Source: Anaerosalibacter bizertensis (GTDB lineage: Bacteria > Bacillota > Clostridia > Tissierellales > Sporanaerobacteraceae). Taken from it: a stretch of 64,000 nt of DNA. Shown here piece by piece: positions 16,421 to 25,954 of the stretch. Where the stretch lies: the NCBI RefSeq assembly GCF_009696605.1, contig NZ_VULR01000004.1, forward strand, positions 98,491-162,490, in the 5' to 3' direction. Under the pieces are notes generated by a model. That model saw nothing but the letters and a program-made list of their open reading frames with translations, ran no database searches and was not told the origin of the DNA. Each line of letters starts with the position of its first letter. Positions within the stretch are counted from its first letter, which is position 1. Made by a program: the position numbers and the translations under genes.

Positions 16421-17245
16421 TTAAAACATCTGAGTAAATAATAATATTATTCCTAAAGCCCATAGATAATAAGAAAAATAATATAATTTTTCATTTTCTA
16501 GTAGCTTAATCAATATTCTTATTGAAATAACGCCTACAATTGTAGAAACAATTACTCCCACTACTAAAGGAGCAGAAAATTGGGTTTGGCTTCCTGTATC
16601 TATAACCTCTTTTATTCCTAATAATCCAGCACCAAAAGTCGCTGGCAATGCAAGTAGAAAAGAAAACTCTGTTGCTAACTTTCTGTTTAAGCCTCTAAAT
16701 AAACCACCAGCTATAGTTGAACCAGATCTAGATATACCTGGAGCTATAGCAGCTCCTTGAAAAATTCCTATTAATATAGAGTCAATAAAATTCATATCTT
16801 TTATATCTTTATTTCCTCTAGATTTTTTATCAACAAACCATAAAATAAATCCTGTTATTAAAAAAGCAATACTAATAGCTAAAATAGAATTATACAATTT
16901 TTCAAAAGTATCTTTGAACACTAAGCCTATTATAGCAGTAGGAATGCTACCTAAAATTATAAGAATAGCCATCTTTTGATATATGTTAGTAACTCTGATT
17001 TTTTTGTTTTTTATACCTTGTCCTAACATTTTAAAGAATTCAGCTATTATTTTTATAATATCATTAAAGTACACTATGAAAATAGAAATTAATGTACCAA
17101 AATGAAGCATCTCAGTAAAAAATAAATTTCCTTCTTTTATACCAAAGAAATTTTGCAAAACCACCAAATGTCCTGAACTACTAATTGGCAAAAATTCAGT
17201 AATACCTTGAAATATTCCTAAAACTATTGCTTGCAAAAAAGTCAA
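16421..17245 (-). CDS. uppP: Undecaprenyl-diphosphatase
   Basis: The 274-residue polytopic membrane enzyme dephosphorylates undecaprenyl pyrophosphate to recycle the carrier lipid for peptidoglycan synthesis; overexpression in relatives gives bacitracin resistance. The diagnostic motifs are QGITEFLPISSSGH (Glu17, Ser and His active-site residues) and PGISRSGST. Seven or eight hydrophobic helices are apparent. The start is TTG with a strong GGGGGGA upstream. An extended -10 promoter lies before it. Confidence 0.95.
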   Translation of the reverse strand: MTFLQAIVLGIFQGITEFLPISSSGHLVVLQNFFGIKEGNLFFTEMLHFGTLISIFIVYFNDIIKIIAEFFKMLGQGIKNKKIRVTNIYQKMAILIILGSIPTAIIGLVFKDTFEKLYNSILAISIAFLITGFILWFVDKKSRGNKDIKDMNFIDSILIGIFQGAAIAPGISRSGSTIAGGLFRGLNRKLATEFSFLLALPATFGAGLLGIKEVIDTGSQTQFSAPLVVGVIVSTIVGVISIRILIKLLENEKLYYFSYYLWALGIILLFTQMF

Positions 17246-17282
17246 AAAAATCCCCCCTTAAAAGTATTCATTTGCTTATTTT

Positions 17283-17291
17283 ATTATAGCA
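17283..17291 (-). promoter_or_regulatory. Extended -10 promoter for uppP
   Basis: On the minus strand TGCTATAAT forms a complete extended -10 element, about 40 bp upstream of uppP. No good -35 is visible, which is acceptable for extended -10 promoters. It probably starts transcription of uppP and the genes after it. Confidence 0.5.
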
Positions 17292-17332
17292 TAATATGGT
17301 TTGTTATACTATATTCTTTAATTAATAGAAAT

Positions 17333-18022
17333 CTAGAATAGACTCTTAAGTTTGTTCAATGCTTTACTAAATCCACCAACATCATCTATTAAACCATATT
17401 CTACAGCTTCTTGCCCAATAAGTATAGTTCCCACATCATTAGCAATTTCATCAGTCGCATACATTAGCTCCATTAAAACCTTTCTATCTATTTTTGATGT
17501 TCTTAATATAAAATCTATAATTCTTTGCTGCATTTTTTCGAAATATCTAAAGGTTTGAGGTCCACTTATTACTAATCCAGTAGTTCTTATTGGATGAATA
17601 GTCATAGAAGCAGAAGGAACTATAAAAGAATAATCAGAAGCAGTAGCTAAAGGAACACCTATACTATGACCACCTCCAAGGACTAAAGATACAGTAGGTT
17701 TATCGATACTATTTATCATTTCTGCTAATGCAAGACCAGCTTCTACATCGCCACCTATAGTATTTAACATAATAAATATTCCCTTTATATTTGGATCTTC
17801 CATAGCTGCAATTAATAGTGGAATTATATGCTCATATTTTGTAGCTTTTTTTTGAGGGGGAGAAACATTATGGCCTTCAATTTCACCTATTATAGTTAGA
17901 AATTGTATATTTTTAGGGATATTTTTACTATCTGATTGTTTCTCAGTACCCAACTCTATAATGCTTTCAATTTCTTCTTCATTGTTTTTATCTTTATCAT
18001 TATTTAAATTTAAAAAGCTCAT
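17333..18022 (-). CDS. tepA: TepA/ClpP-like serine protease
   Basis: The 229-residue protein belongs to the ClpP/crotonase fold, TepA (YmfB) subgroup, known in Bacillus as a translocation-enhancing, spore-related protease. The nucleophile Ser120 is in GGGHSIGVPL, with His143 in MTIHP as the likely base; the oxyanion-region GGDVEAG is at 90-96. A variable acidic N-terminal stretch of about 40 residues precedes the fold. There is no signal peptide. The location next to ftsK/spoIIIE is as in B. subtilis. The substrate is not known. Confidence 0.88.
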   Translation of the reverse strand: MSFLNLNNDKDKNNEEEIESIIELGTEKQSDSKNIPKNIQFLTIIGEIEGHNVSPPQKKATKYEHIIPLLIAAMEDPNIKGIFIMLNTIGGDVEAGLALAEMINSIDKPTVSLVLGGGHSIGVPLATASDYSFIVPSASMTIHPIRTTGLVISGPQTFRYFEKMQQRIIDFILRTSKIDRKVLMELMYATDEIANDVGTILIGQEAVEYGLIDDVGGFSKALNKLKSLF

Positions 18023-18106
18023 AAAATACTACCTCCATTTTTATATCAATAATCTCTTTTAGTTTCTGCTTTTTATTTAAAAATATGCTAAATAAATAAA
18101 AGTAAT

Positions 18107-18154
18107 AAAAAAATATAATTATCTTTGGGTACCCAAAGATAATTATATTTTTTT
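18107..18154. terminator. Perfect 48-bp palindrome, bidirectional terminator
   Basis: Arms of 24 bp (AAAAAAATATAATTATCTTT then GGGT) meet at GGGTACCC. Both strands end in seven T, so it can terminate lysC transcription on the minus strand and would also block plus-strand transcription. The last T bases overlap the lysC stop codon at 18153-18155. Confidence 0.88.
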
Positions 18155-19367
18155 ATTTATATAATTTAAATTCTTCATGTAAAGCAGTTAAAGCTTTATT
18201 GGTATCCTTCTCTTCTATTAGACACCAAATAGTGCTATGTGAGTCAGAGGTTTGCAGTATTTTTATTCCTTTTTTTGATAAAGCTTTAACTATTCTAGCC
18301 ATCACTCCTGGTATCCCTTGCATTTTATAACCTATGGCGCTTAACTTACAGCAGTTTTTAATTAATTTATAATTATATTTGCCTTTTTTTAATATGGATT
18401 CAACTACTTTTAAATCTTCTTTATCAATAGTGAATATTTTTTTATCAATAAAAAAGTTTATAAGATCAATACTTATATTATTAGAAGTCAATTCTTCCAT
18501 CAATTTTTCAGTATTATCTTCTTCCGTATCCATATAAATTATGACTTGTATTCTATCCTTTTTATATGTTATTGCAGTAATAACTTTTTCATTTTCAAAA
18601 TTTTTTTTGCCATTTAAGATTAATGTTTCAGTACTTTCTATAGTGGTACCTTGTTTGTCCGAAAAAGTATTTTTTATTTTTATAGGAATATTATATTTTT
18701 GAGCTATTTCTACAGCTTTAGGATGTATTATTTTTGCTCCATCTTCAGCTAGTTGATAGACTTCCGAATAACCCATTGTTTCTAAGGAACGAGCATTGGG
18801 CACAATATTTGGATCTGCAGTCATTATACCATCTACATCAGAATAAATTTCTACCCATTTACTATCTAGAGCTTTTCCTAAGGCTACAGCACTAATATCG
18901 CTACCGCCTCTACCTAAAGTTGTTATTTCTCCCTCTTTAGTAGCACCCTGGAAACCAGCGACTATTACAATATAATTATTCTTTAAACTTTCCCTAATCT
19001 TATTAGGTTCAATTTCAATAATTTTAGCTTTTCCAAAATCTTTATTCGTCTTTATCCCTGCTTGATATCCTGTATATACAATAGACTTATATCCATTCTC
19101 ACTTAAAGCATTAGATAATACTACTGCAGATATGATTTCTCCACAAGATAAAATCATATCTAACTCTCTTTTAGAAATGGAATTTTTATTTATTAAATCA
19201 ATCAATGAATCAGTAGAATAAGGATTTTCTTTTCTTCCAATTGCAGACACTACTACAACTACATTATAACCTTTTTTATGTTTTTCTATAATTTTAGATA
19301 CAACTTTTTCTCTGCTTTCTTTCGTAGCTAAGGAAGTTCCACCATATTTTTGAACTATTGTTTTCAT
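18153..19367 (-). CDS. lysC: Aspartate kinase
   Basis: The 404-residue enzyme phosphorylates aspartate, the entry to lysine, threonine, methionine and diaminopimelate synthesis. It has KYGGTSLATKESR at the N-terminus, GFQGATKEGEITTLGRGGSD in the middle and two ACT domains after about residue 265 for allosteric control. The ATG at 19367 is used; the GTG four codons earlier lies inside the AGAGGTG ribosome binding site. B. subtilis dapG occupies the equivalent place, but asd, dapA and spoVF are absent here. Feedback effector cannot be told from sequence. Confidence 0.92.
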   Translation of the reverse strand: MKTIVQKYGGTSLATKESREKVVSKIIEKHKKGYNVVVVVSAIGRKENPYSTDSLIDLINKNSISKRELDMILSCGEIISAVVLSNALSENGYKSIVYTGYQAGIKTNKDFGKAKIIEIEPNKIRESLKNNYIVIVAGFQGATKEGEITTLGRGGSDISAVALGKALDSKWVEIYSDVDGIMTADPNIVPNARSLETMGYSEVYQLAEDGAKIIHPKAVEIAQKYNIPIKIKNTFSDKQGTTIESTETLILNGKKNFENEKVITAITYKKDRIQVIIYMDTEEDNTEKLMEELTSNNISIDLINFFIDKKIFTIDKEDLKVVESILKKGKYNYKLIKNCCKLSAIGYKMQGIPGVMARIVKALSKKGIKILQTSDSHSTIWCLIEEKDTNKALTALHEEFKLYK

Positions 19368-19439
19368 TGTAGCTTTCACCTCTAATTCTATTTGTCTCTA
19401 GTTTTATAATATGGATCGACTAAAAGTTTGTGACATTTT

Positions 19440-19682
19440 TTAATAATCTTCTATTTCTACTATTATCATATCATCTCCTACTTTTTTAATTGAATCCCAA
19501 GGAATCTCTATTTCTTCTTTTTCTCCAAACAACTTGAATTGCACTCTTTTATCTGGAAGTAACAATGATATAATCTTACCAGTATTTTCATCTATTATGA
19601 CGTCTGAGTCTGCTATCATCCCTAGTCTTCCGCCATCATTTAAGTTTACAATTTCTTTTCCCCCTAATTCGCTTAACAGCAT
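19440..19682 (-). CDS. ymxH: YlmC/YmxH family PRC-barrel protein
   Basis: This 80-residue protein is a single PRC-barrel (LGGKEIVNLNDGGRLGMIADSDVIID, then IPWDSIKKVGDDMIIVEIED). The family is nearly confined to endospore formers and often sits by sporulation or dipicolinate genes. The precise function is unknown. Its place between dut/M16 protease and aspartate kinase matches B. subtilis mlpA-ymxH order. The ribosome binding site is GGAGG. Confidence 0.88.
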   Translation of the reverse strand: MLLSELGGKEIVNLNDGGRLGMIADSDVIIDENTGKIISLLLPDKRVQFKLFGEKEEIEIPWDSIKKVGDDMIIVEIEDY

Positions 19683-19784
19683 TTTAATACCTCCAGTTTA
19701 GTTTTTTAATATGTTATAGTATTTATATTCTTTTTTTATTTAATATATTACCGTTATCACCTATGATAAAATCTATTATGACTT

Positions 19785-20216
19785 TTAATATCCTGTATGT
19801 CCAAAACCTCCAGTTCCTCTCTCCGTACTATTTAAAGAATCTACTTCTATAAAATTAACTTTTTCGTATTTTGTAAAAACTAACTGAGCTATTCTATCTC
19901 CTCTTTTTATAATAAAATCTTCATTACTTAGATTAATAAGAATAACTTTAATTTCACCTCTATAATCACTATCTATAGTACCTACAGCATTAGCCAAAGT
20001 AATGCCATGTTTTAGTGCTAAACCACTTCTAGGTCTAACTTGTCCTTCATAACCTGAAGGAATGGAAACAGATATTCCTGTAGGTACTAATATTCTCTCT
20101 AAAGGCTTTAAAACTTCTTGTGATTTAATATTTGCATATAAATCAACTCCTGCAGAACCTTCTGTTTTATATTTAGGTAGAGGAAAGGGACTTTTATTTA
20201 TTATTTTTATTTGCAT
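19785..20216 (-). CDS. dut: Deoxyuridine 5'-triphosphate nucleotidohydrolase
   Basis: The 143-residue trimeric dUTPase hydrolyses dUTP to dUMP, limiting uracil in DNA. All five motifs are present: [41 protein letters not shown] and the Gly-rich C-terminal [11 protein letters not shown]. The ATG at 20216 is used because the earlier GTG overlaps the GAGGTGA site. It starts ten bases after the M16 protease stop, probably in one operon. Its presence here is not part of the Bacillus arrangement. Confidence 0.96.
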   Translation of the reverse strand: MQIKIINKSPFPLPKYKTEGSAGVDLYANIKSQEVLKPLERILVPTGISVSIPSGYEGQVRPRSGLALKHGITLANAVGTIDSDYRGEIKVILINLSNEDFIIKRGDRIAQLVFTKYEKVNFIEVDSLNSTERGTGGFGHTGY

Positions 20217-20226
20217 TTTTATCACC

Positions 20227-21507
20227 TCAACTATATAAGATTTCTTTTAATTTTTTTTCAACTTGTTCTTTTTTTGATAAATTACCTACATAAATAGTAT
20301 TAAGTTTATCAAAATTAAATATTTTTTCTACTACAATTTCTATGTCTTCCATATCTACTTCATTTATTTTTTTTACTATTTCATTTGGATGATAGGTTTT
20401 ATCCATTAACAGCTTACTCCTACCTATTTCAGCCATTCTACTAGAAGTATTTTCTAATCCTAATAAGTAATTGCCTTTCAATTGTTCTTTTGATTTAAAT
20501 AGCTCTTCTTTTGTAATAAGCTCTTTTTTTGCAATTTCTATATCTTCTTTAACCAATTCTACAGCTTCATATATTTTTTCTGGATTTAAACCTACATATA
20601 TTGTAAATGTGCCTGTTTTTTCATAAAAAGAAGGATGAGAATAGACAGAATATGCTAATCCTTTGTCTTCTCTTATTCTTTGAAATAACCTTGAACTCAT
20701 ACTTCCACCAAAAATATTATCAAATACAAGAAGAGGATATACATAGTTATTCTTTCGTGATAACCCTTCCATACCAATAAGTAAATTTAATTGTTCAGTG
20801 TCTTTTATGAACCCATTTATTTTTTTAGTATAAACATAATTTTGATCTAGTATGATTCTGTCGTTCTTATTATCTTGAATATTAAAGTCTCCAAAATAAT
20901 CTTCAAGTAATTTCAATGTTTCATTTTCATTTATATTTCCAACAATTGAAATAACAATATTCTCTGGAGTATAATTCTTTTTAAAATAATCTATAATATC
21001 TTCTCTATCTATACTTTCTAAACTATCTATAGTTCCTAATATAGGTAGTTCTAAAGATGTACCTTCAAACATAGTTTTTGCTAATAAATCATAAGCAATA
21101 TCTTCAGGAGAATCTTGATACATTTTAATTTCTTCATATATTACTTTTTTCTCTTTTAATATATCTTCTTCGTTAAATAAACTATTCTTTAGCATATCAG
21201 ATAATAGATCAATAGCTAATCTCTCATAAGTATTTAAAACTTTTACATAAAGACATGTATATTCTTTAGTTGTAAAAGCATTTAGTTGTCCTCCTATATT
21301 ATCAATAGATTCAGCAATTTCCTTAGCTGTTCTATTTTTAGTTCCCTTGAAAAGCAAATGTTCAATAAAATGAGAAATGCCACTGTTATGCTTGTCCTCA
21401 TTTATAGATCCATTTTTTATCCATATCCCTAATGAAATGGAATTTACATAGGGAATGTTTTCCATTACTATGTTAATTCCATTGCTAAGTATTTTATTAT
21501 TATACAT
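20227..21507 (-). CDS. mlpA: M16 family zinc metalloprotease (YmxG/MlpA-like)
   Basis: The 426-residue protein has the inverted zinc motif His46-x-x-Glu49-His50 in [12 protein letters not shown] and a downstream glutamate in [11 protein letters not shown]. The second half is the inactive M16 C-domain with [16 protein letters not shown]. Soluble and cytoplasmic, it resembles mitochondrial processing peptidase beta. The Bacillus relative (mlpA, ymxG) lies between ylxY and ymxH, the same as here. Its substrate is not established. Confidence 0.92.
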   Translation of the reverse strand: MYNNKILSNGINIVMENIPYVNSISLGIWIKNGSINEDKHNSGISHFIEHLLFKGTKNRTAKEIAESIDNIGGQLNAFTTKEYTCLYVKVLNTYERLAIDLLSDMLKNSLFNEEDILKEKKVIYEEIKMYQDSPEDIAYDLLAKTMFEGTSLELPILGTIDSLESIDREDIIDYFKKNYTPENIVISIVGNINENETLKLLEDYFGDFNIQDNKNDRIILDQNYVYTKKINGFIKDTEQLNLLIGMEGLSRKNNYVYPLLVFDNIFGGSMSSRLFQRIREDKGLAYSVYSHPSFYEKTGTFTIYVGLNPEKIYEAVELVKEDIEIAKKELITKEELFKSKEQLKGNYLLGLENTSSRMAEIGRSKLLMDKTYHPNEIVKKINEVDMEDIEIVVEKIFNFDKLNTIYVGNLSKKEQVEKKLKEILYS

Positions 21508-21539
21508 TTTTACCTCCCATTTATCTTATGTTCTTTAAT

Positions 21540-22250
21540 TTATTTTATAACTTGGCCAACCTTAACTATATCATATCCTTCTTCTTTAAGTGTTTGAATA
21601 ATTACAGGTAACGCTTTTATAGTTTCTTTTGTAGGATGCATCAATACTATAGCAGAATTTTCTGCTTGAGTTAACACTCTATTTATTATTTTATCTTGAG
21701 TACTGTCTTCTCGCCAATCTATGGTATCAATACTCCACATAATTATATCATAATTTAATTCTTCTGCTGCTTTAATTGTATTATCATTAAAAGAACCTGC
21801 CGGAGGTGCAAAATATTTGCACTCCATATTTAATATATTATTTAAAACTTCATGACATTTTTTAATTTCTCTTAAATTATCATCATAATTTAATTTTCCA
21901 TAGTCAGCATGAGCATATCCATGGTTTCCTATTTCATGTTTATATGAGTATATATCTTTTAATAATTTTTCGTTCTTTTCTGCCCATTTTCCCGTAACAA
22001 AAAAAGTTATTTTAATATCTTCTTTTTCAAATATAGATAGCATTTCAGGTATGTACTCATTGCCCCAATCCACATTACAAGCAAAGGCAATAACTTTTTC
22101 GTCTATATTACCTTTATAATAAATATCTTCTTTAAATGTCTCTTCTGAATTTTTATAGTATATATTATAAAATATTATTGCAAATATTGCTAATACTAAA
22201 ATGGTTATTAACAAACGTAACTTTTGTTTTTTTATATAGAAAATTTTCAT
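21540..22250 (-). CDS. ylxY: Membrane-anchored polysaccharide deacetylase (YlxY-like)
   Basis: This 236-residue protein has an N-terminal transmembrane anchor (residues about 12-28) and an extracellular NodB-type deacetylase domain. Metal and catalytic motifs are altered: the usual TFDDG is ACNVDWG, HEIGNHGYAH keeps the two metal histidines, FAPPAGSFN replaces RxPYG, and IVLMHPT keeps the last His. The same kind of change is seen in YlxY, so activity is uncertain. Position between pnp and the M16 protease matches Bacillus. Confidence 0.88.
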   Translation of the reverse strand: MKIFYIKKQKLRLLITILVLAIFAIIFYNIYYKNSEETFKEDIYYKGNIDEKVIAFACNVDWGNEYIPEMLSIFEKEDIKITFFVTGKWAEKNEKLLKDIYSYKHEIGNHGYAHADYGKLNYDDNLREIKKCHEVLNNILNMECKYFAPPAGSFNDNTIKAAEELNYDIIMWSIDTIDWREDSTQDKIINRVLTQAENSAIVLMHPTKETIKALPVIIQTLKEEGYDIVKVGQVIK

Positions 22251-22345
22251 GTTTTCCCTCCTTTTTTTATTTAATATATTATATTCATTTTAATTTAATA
22301 TATTCTATATCATTTATGATAAGATTTACTATGATATTAGTGTAT

Positions 22346-22382
22346 AAAAAAACATGAACCAGCTTCAGGTTCATGTTTTTTT
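22346..22382 (-). terminator. Intrinsic terminator of pnp
   Basis: Fifteen-bp arms (AAAAAAACATGAACC and complement) enclose a 7-nt loop. The minus-strand stem ends in a T-run. The first arm overlaps the pnp stop codon region. Confidence 0.88.
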
Positions 22383-24498
22383 ATTTTTTCTTATCTTTTC
22401 TATCTTTTTTTTCATCTTCATCTTTTGGTAAAGTAGCTTTTCTAGATAGATTTATTCTTCCTTGATTATCTATTTCTATTACTTTTACAAGTATTTCATC
22501 TCCAATAGATAGAACATCTTCTACTTTATTTATTCTTTCTCTTGCTATATTAGATATATGAACTAAACCTTCTTTTCCATTTAATATTTCTACAAAAGCT
22601 CCAAATGGAACAATTCTATTTACTTTACCTAAATATACTTCTCCAACTTCCACATCTTTTACTGCTCTGTTCACCATCTCCATAGCTTTATTTCCTTTTT
22701 CTTCATCATCCGCCGCTATAAGAACTTTACCTTTTTCATCTATATCAATCTTGACATCTGTTTCATCAATTATTTTGTTAATAACTTTTCCACCTGGTCC
22801 AATTACATCTCTTATTTTTTCTGGACTTACTTGCATAGTAAATATCCTTGGAGCATATGGTGACAATTGTTCTCTTGGTTCGGGAATTACAGATAACATT
22901 TTATTTAAAATAAATAATCTACCCATTCTTGCTCTTTCCAATGCCTCTTCCAATATTTCTCTTCCTATTCCAGCTATTTTTATATCCATTTGAATAGCTG
23001 TAATTCCTTTTGCAGTACCTGCAACTTTAAAATCCATATCTCCTAAAAAGTCTTCTAAACCTTGAATATCTGTCAAAATAACAACTTTATCTTCCGATTT
23101 CATAAGTCCCATGGCAATACCTGCAACTGGTGCTTTAATAGGTACTCCTGCATCTAATAATGCTAAAGTACTTCCACATACACTAGCTTGAGAGGAAGAT
23201 CCATTAGAGCTTAATATCTCAGATACTAATCTTATAGTATATGGGAATTCTTCTTCAGAAGGTATAACTGGTTCTAAAGCTCTTTCTGCTAAAGCTCCAT
23301 GACCAATTTCTCTTCTTCCAGGCCCTCTAAGCATTCTAGTTTCTCCAACGCTATATGGTGGAAAATTATAATGATGCATATATCGCTTAGATTCTTCTTC
23401 ATCAATTCCATCAATTATTTGTACATCACTTGAAGCACCTAATGTAGCAATTGTAAGAGCTTGAGTTTGACCTCTTGTAAATAGTCCTGAACCATGAGCC
23501 CTAGGCAACAAACCTACATCAATAGATATAGGACGTATTTCATCTACTTTTCTGTTGTCTGGCCTAATTCCTTTTTCTAATATCATTCTTCGAACTTCTT
23601 CTTTTTTTATTTCATTTATAACTTCATCTATATCTTTTTCGTTATCTGGATATTTTTCTAGAAAATATTCAAAAATTTCTTCTTTAACTTTATCCATGTT
23701 TTCTTCTCTTACTTGTTTATCAGTAGCTTGGATGGCTTCTTTAATTTTTTCTGTAGCAAAATCTCTTACTTGTTTTTCTATTTCTTCTTCAGGTTTAAAA
23801 ATCTCATATTCTACTTTTTCTTTTCCTACTTCTTTTCTTATTTCCTCTATGAAATTACATATACCTTTTATATGCTCATGAGCAGTTATTATACTCTCTA
23901 GCATAATCTCCTCAGATACTTCATTTGCTCCTGCTTCTACCATCATTACGGCATCTTTAGTACCAGATACTACTAAATGTAGTTCAGATTTATCCCTTTC
24001 TTCACTGTTAGGATTAATAATAATTTCATCATCTACTAATCCTACTAATACTGAGCCAGTAGGTCCGGAAAACGGAATATCTGATATTGTTAAAGCTATA
24101 GAAGAACCTATCATAGCAATAATATCAGGAGTACAATCTTGATCAGTAGATAGAACTGTTGCAATAACTTGTACATCATTTCTATAGCCCTTTGGAAATA
24201 ATGGCCTTATAGGCCTATCAATAAGCCTTGAAGTTAGAATTGCTTTTTCGCTGGGTCTTCCTTCTCTTTTTATAAATCCTCCAGGAATTTTTCCAACTGA
24301 ATAAAGCCTTTCTTCAAAATCCACACTCAATGGGAAAAAATCTATTCCTTCTCTTGGTTCCTTAGAAGCAGTAGCCGTTACTAGTACAACAGTATCCCCA
24401 TATCTGACTACACAAGCTCCATTTGCCTGTTCAGCAACTTTACCTATAGTTACAGACAGTTTTCTGCCTGCTAACTCGTATTCAAAAACTTTTTCCAT
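22381..24498 (-). CDS. pnp: Polynucleotide phosphorylase
   Basis: The 705-residue enzyme degrades RNA 3' to 5' with phosphate and forms part of the RNA degradation machinery with RNase Y. Two RNase PH domains (about 1-215 and 310-545) are joined by a helical linker, followed by a KH domain ([21 protein letters not shown]) and an S1 domain ([20 protein letters not shown]). The length is standard. AAAGGAGG precedes the ATG. It follows rpsO, as in most bacteria, with a hairpin terminator between them. Confidence 0.97.
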   Translation of the reverse strand: MEKVFEYELAGRKLSVTIGKVAEQANGACVVRYGDTVVLVTATASKEPREGIDFFPLSVDFEERLYSVGKIPGGFIKREGRPSEKAILTSRLIDRPIRPLFPKGYRNDVQVIATVLSTDQDCTPDIIAMIGSSIALTISDIPFSGPTGSVLVGLVDDEIIINPNSEERDKSELHLVVSGTKDAVMMVEAGANEVSEEIMLESIITAHEHIKGICNFIEEIRKEVGKEKVEYEIFKPEEEIEKQVRDFATEKIKEAIQATDKQVREENMDKVKEEIFEYFLEKYPDNEKDIDEVINEIKKEEVRRMILEKGIRPDNRKVDEIRPISIDVGLLPRAHGSGLFTRGQTQALTIATLGASSDVQIIDGIDEEESKRYMHHYNFPPYSVGETRMLRGPGRREIGHGALAERALEPVIPSEEEFPYTIRLVSEILSSNGSSSQASVCGSTLALLDAGVPIKAPVAGIAMGLMKSEDKVVILTDIQGLEDFLGDMDFKVAGTAKGITAIQMDIKIAGIGREILEEALERARMGRLFILNKMLSVIPEPREQLSPYAPRIFTMQVSPEKIRDVIGPGGKVINKIIDETDVKIDIDEKGKVLIAADDEEKGNKAMEMVNRAVKDVEVGEVYLGKVNRIVPFGAFVEILNGKEGLVHISNIARERINKVEDVLSIGDEILVKVIEIDNQGRINLSRKATLPKDEDEKKDRKDKKK

Positions 24499-24607
24499 GC
24501 TTTACCTCCTTTTATTCCTATAAAAAAACAATTAACAATAATATTATAACCTATTTTTTATAAAAAATTTTATTAGCTAACAAACATAATTTAAGTCTAA
24601 TAAATCA

Positions 24608-24630
24608 ATAGAGCGGGAATCCCGCTCTAT
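24608..24630 (-). terminator. Hairpin between rpsO and pnp
   Basis: Eleven-bp arms (ATAGAGCGGGA) around a single central base form a tight GC-rich hairpin immediately after the rpsO stop. The minus-strand continuation TTGATTTATT is only moderately T-rich, so partial termination with read-through to pnp is plausible. Confidence 0.65.
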
Positions 24631-24631
24631 A

Positions 24632-24901
24632 CTATCTTCTTATTCCTAATTTTTCAATAAGATTACGATATCTTTCAATATCTGACTTTTTTAAATATTT
24701 TAATAAACCTCTTCTTTGACCAACCATCTTCAATAAACCTCTTCTTGAATGATGATCCTTCTTATGATCTTTAAGATGTTCATTTAAAGTATTAATCCTA
24801 TGAGTCAATATAGCGATTTGAACTTCTGGTGAACCTGTATCACCTTCGTGTATCTTATAATCTTCAATAATTTTTGCTTTTTCTTCCTTAGTCAATGCCA
24901 A
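24632..24901 (-). CDS. rpsO: 30S ribosomal protein S15
   Basis: The 89-residue S15 binds the 16S rRNA central domain and nucleates platform assembly. It starts LALTKEEK with a TTG codon; a GTG three codons upstream overlaps the GAGGAGGTG ribosome binding site. The conserved [32 protein letters not shown] and YLKK motifs are present and the length is exactly that of the family. A long hairpin lies in its leader, where S15 autoregulation commonly acts. Confidence 0.97.
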   Translation of the reverse strand: MALTKEEKAKIIEDYKIHEGDTGSPEVQIAILTHRINTLNEHLKDHKKDHHSRRGLLKMVGQRRGLLKYLKKSDIERYRNLIEKLGIRR

Positions 24902-24930
24902 TGGAAGCACCTCCTCAAATTTTATTTTCG

Positions 24931-24977
24931 CCTTTAGCTAAGTAAATCGTCGAGGATACGATAAACTTAGCTAAAGG
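24931..24977 (-). ncRNA. Hairpin in the rpsO leader (candidate S15 autoregulatory element)
   Basis: Thirteen-bp arms, CCTTTAGCTAAGT at 24931-24943 and its complement at 24965-24977, are perfect, with a further ATCGT/ACGAT pairing inside. The structure lies between the rpsO promoter and its ribosome binding site. S15 represses its own mRNA in many bacteria through leader structures that differ between clades. No T-run follows, so it is not an obvious terminator. Confidence 0.55.
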
Positions 24978-24993
24978 TAACGAAACTAGATTA

Positions 24994-25022
24994 ATTTTAT
25001 CATATACTTATTGAATTGTAAA
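24994..25022 (-). promoter_or_regulatory. Sigma-A-type promoter of rpsO
   Basis: On the minus strand TTTACA (25017-25022) and TAAAAT (24994-24999) are spaced by 17 bases. It lies immediately after the ribF stop and upstream of the leader hairpin. Confidence 0.65.
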
Positions 25023-25027
25023 CATAA

Positions 25028-25942
25028 TTAATTGTTTTTTATATTCTCTACATCTTTTAACATTTGATCTATAAGTTCTTCTTTTTTATTAAACTTAATT
25101 TCCTCTCTATGGAATTGTAAAAATTTTATAGAGATTTTTTCACCATATATGTCTTGATTGAAGTCCAATATATAACTTTCTACACTGATATCATAATCAT
25201 TGAAAGTAGGATTTTCACCTACATTTGTTAGACTTAAATATTCTTTTCCATTAACCATAGTAATAGTTTTATATACTCCAAACCTAGGAATTAAATATCC
25301 TTCATCTAGTTTAAGATTTGCTGTAGGAAACCCCAGTCCCTTTCCTCTTTTATTCCCAGCTACTACTTTTCCTTCCATCTCATAAGGCCTTCCTAAAAAG
25401 TCATTAGCTTTTTTAATATTTCCTTCTCTCAAAAGTTTTCTTATTAAAGTACTACTTATAACTTCTTCTTCACCATAAACGGGTTCTACTACTATAACTT
25501 CAAAACCTAACTCTTTGCCTAACTCTTTTAAATAATTGCTATCTCCTTTTGCTTTATATCCAAATCTGTAATTAAAACCTACTACTACTAGCTTGACATG
25601 TAATTTATCGATTAATATATCCTCTACAAATTGTTTTGGACTAAGTCGCATTATATCTTCATTGAAATTCATTGAATAAATCATTTCAACACCAATAGAT
25701 TCTAACAGTTCAATCTTTTGATTGTTTGAAGTAAGCATATTAGGTTTCTTATCTTTATTTATTACATTCTTAGTATGAGTTGTAAAAAGTAGTACTGAGG
25801 TCTTCAGTTCTTTTTTCTTACCTTCATGTACCATAGTTTTAATAAGTTGTTGATGCCCTATATGAAGTCCATCAAAATTACCTAAAGCTACAGCTGTTGC
25901 TCCTTTTACTCTCTCATTTTTATCATAACTTATCATTTCCAT
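25028..25942 (-). CDS. ribF: Bifunctional riboflavin kinase / FAD synthetase
   Basis: The 304-residue enzyme makes FMN and FAD. The N-terminal nucleotidyltransferase domain has ALGNFDGLHIGHQQL and the KxxSST-like EEVISSTLIRKLL. The C-terminal flavokinase domain begins near residue 185 with GNKRGKGLGFPTANL and has the catalytic Glu in VESYILDFNQDIYG. No riboswitch was seen upstream because it lies inside the truB-ribF operon. The order rbfA-(nrnA)-truB-ribF is the common Firmicutes one. Confidence 0.95.
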   Translation of the reverse strand: MEMISYDKNERVKGATAVALGNFDGLHIGHQQLIKTMVHEGKKKELKTSVLLFTTHTKNVINKDKKPNMLTSNNQKIELLESIGVEMIYSMNFNEDIMRLSPKQFVEDILIDKLHVKLVVVGFNYRFGYKAKGDSNYLKELGKELGFEVIVVEPVYGEEEVISSTLIRKLLREGNIKKANDFLGRPYEMEGKVVAGNKRGKGLGFPTANLKLDEGYLIPRFGVYKTITMVNGKEYLSLTNVGENPTFNDYDISVESYILDFNQDIYGEKISIKFLQFHREEIKFNKKEELIDQMLKDVENIKNN

Positions 25943-25954
25943 AATTTATCACCT

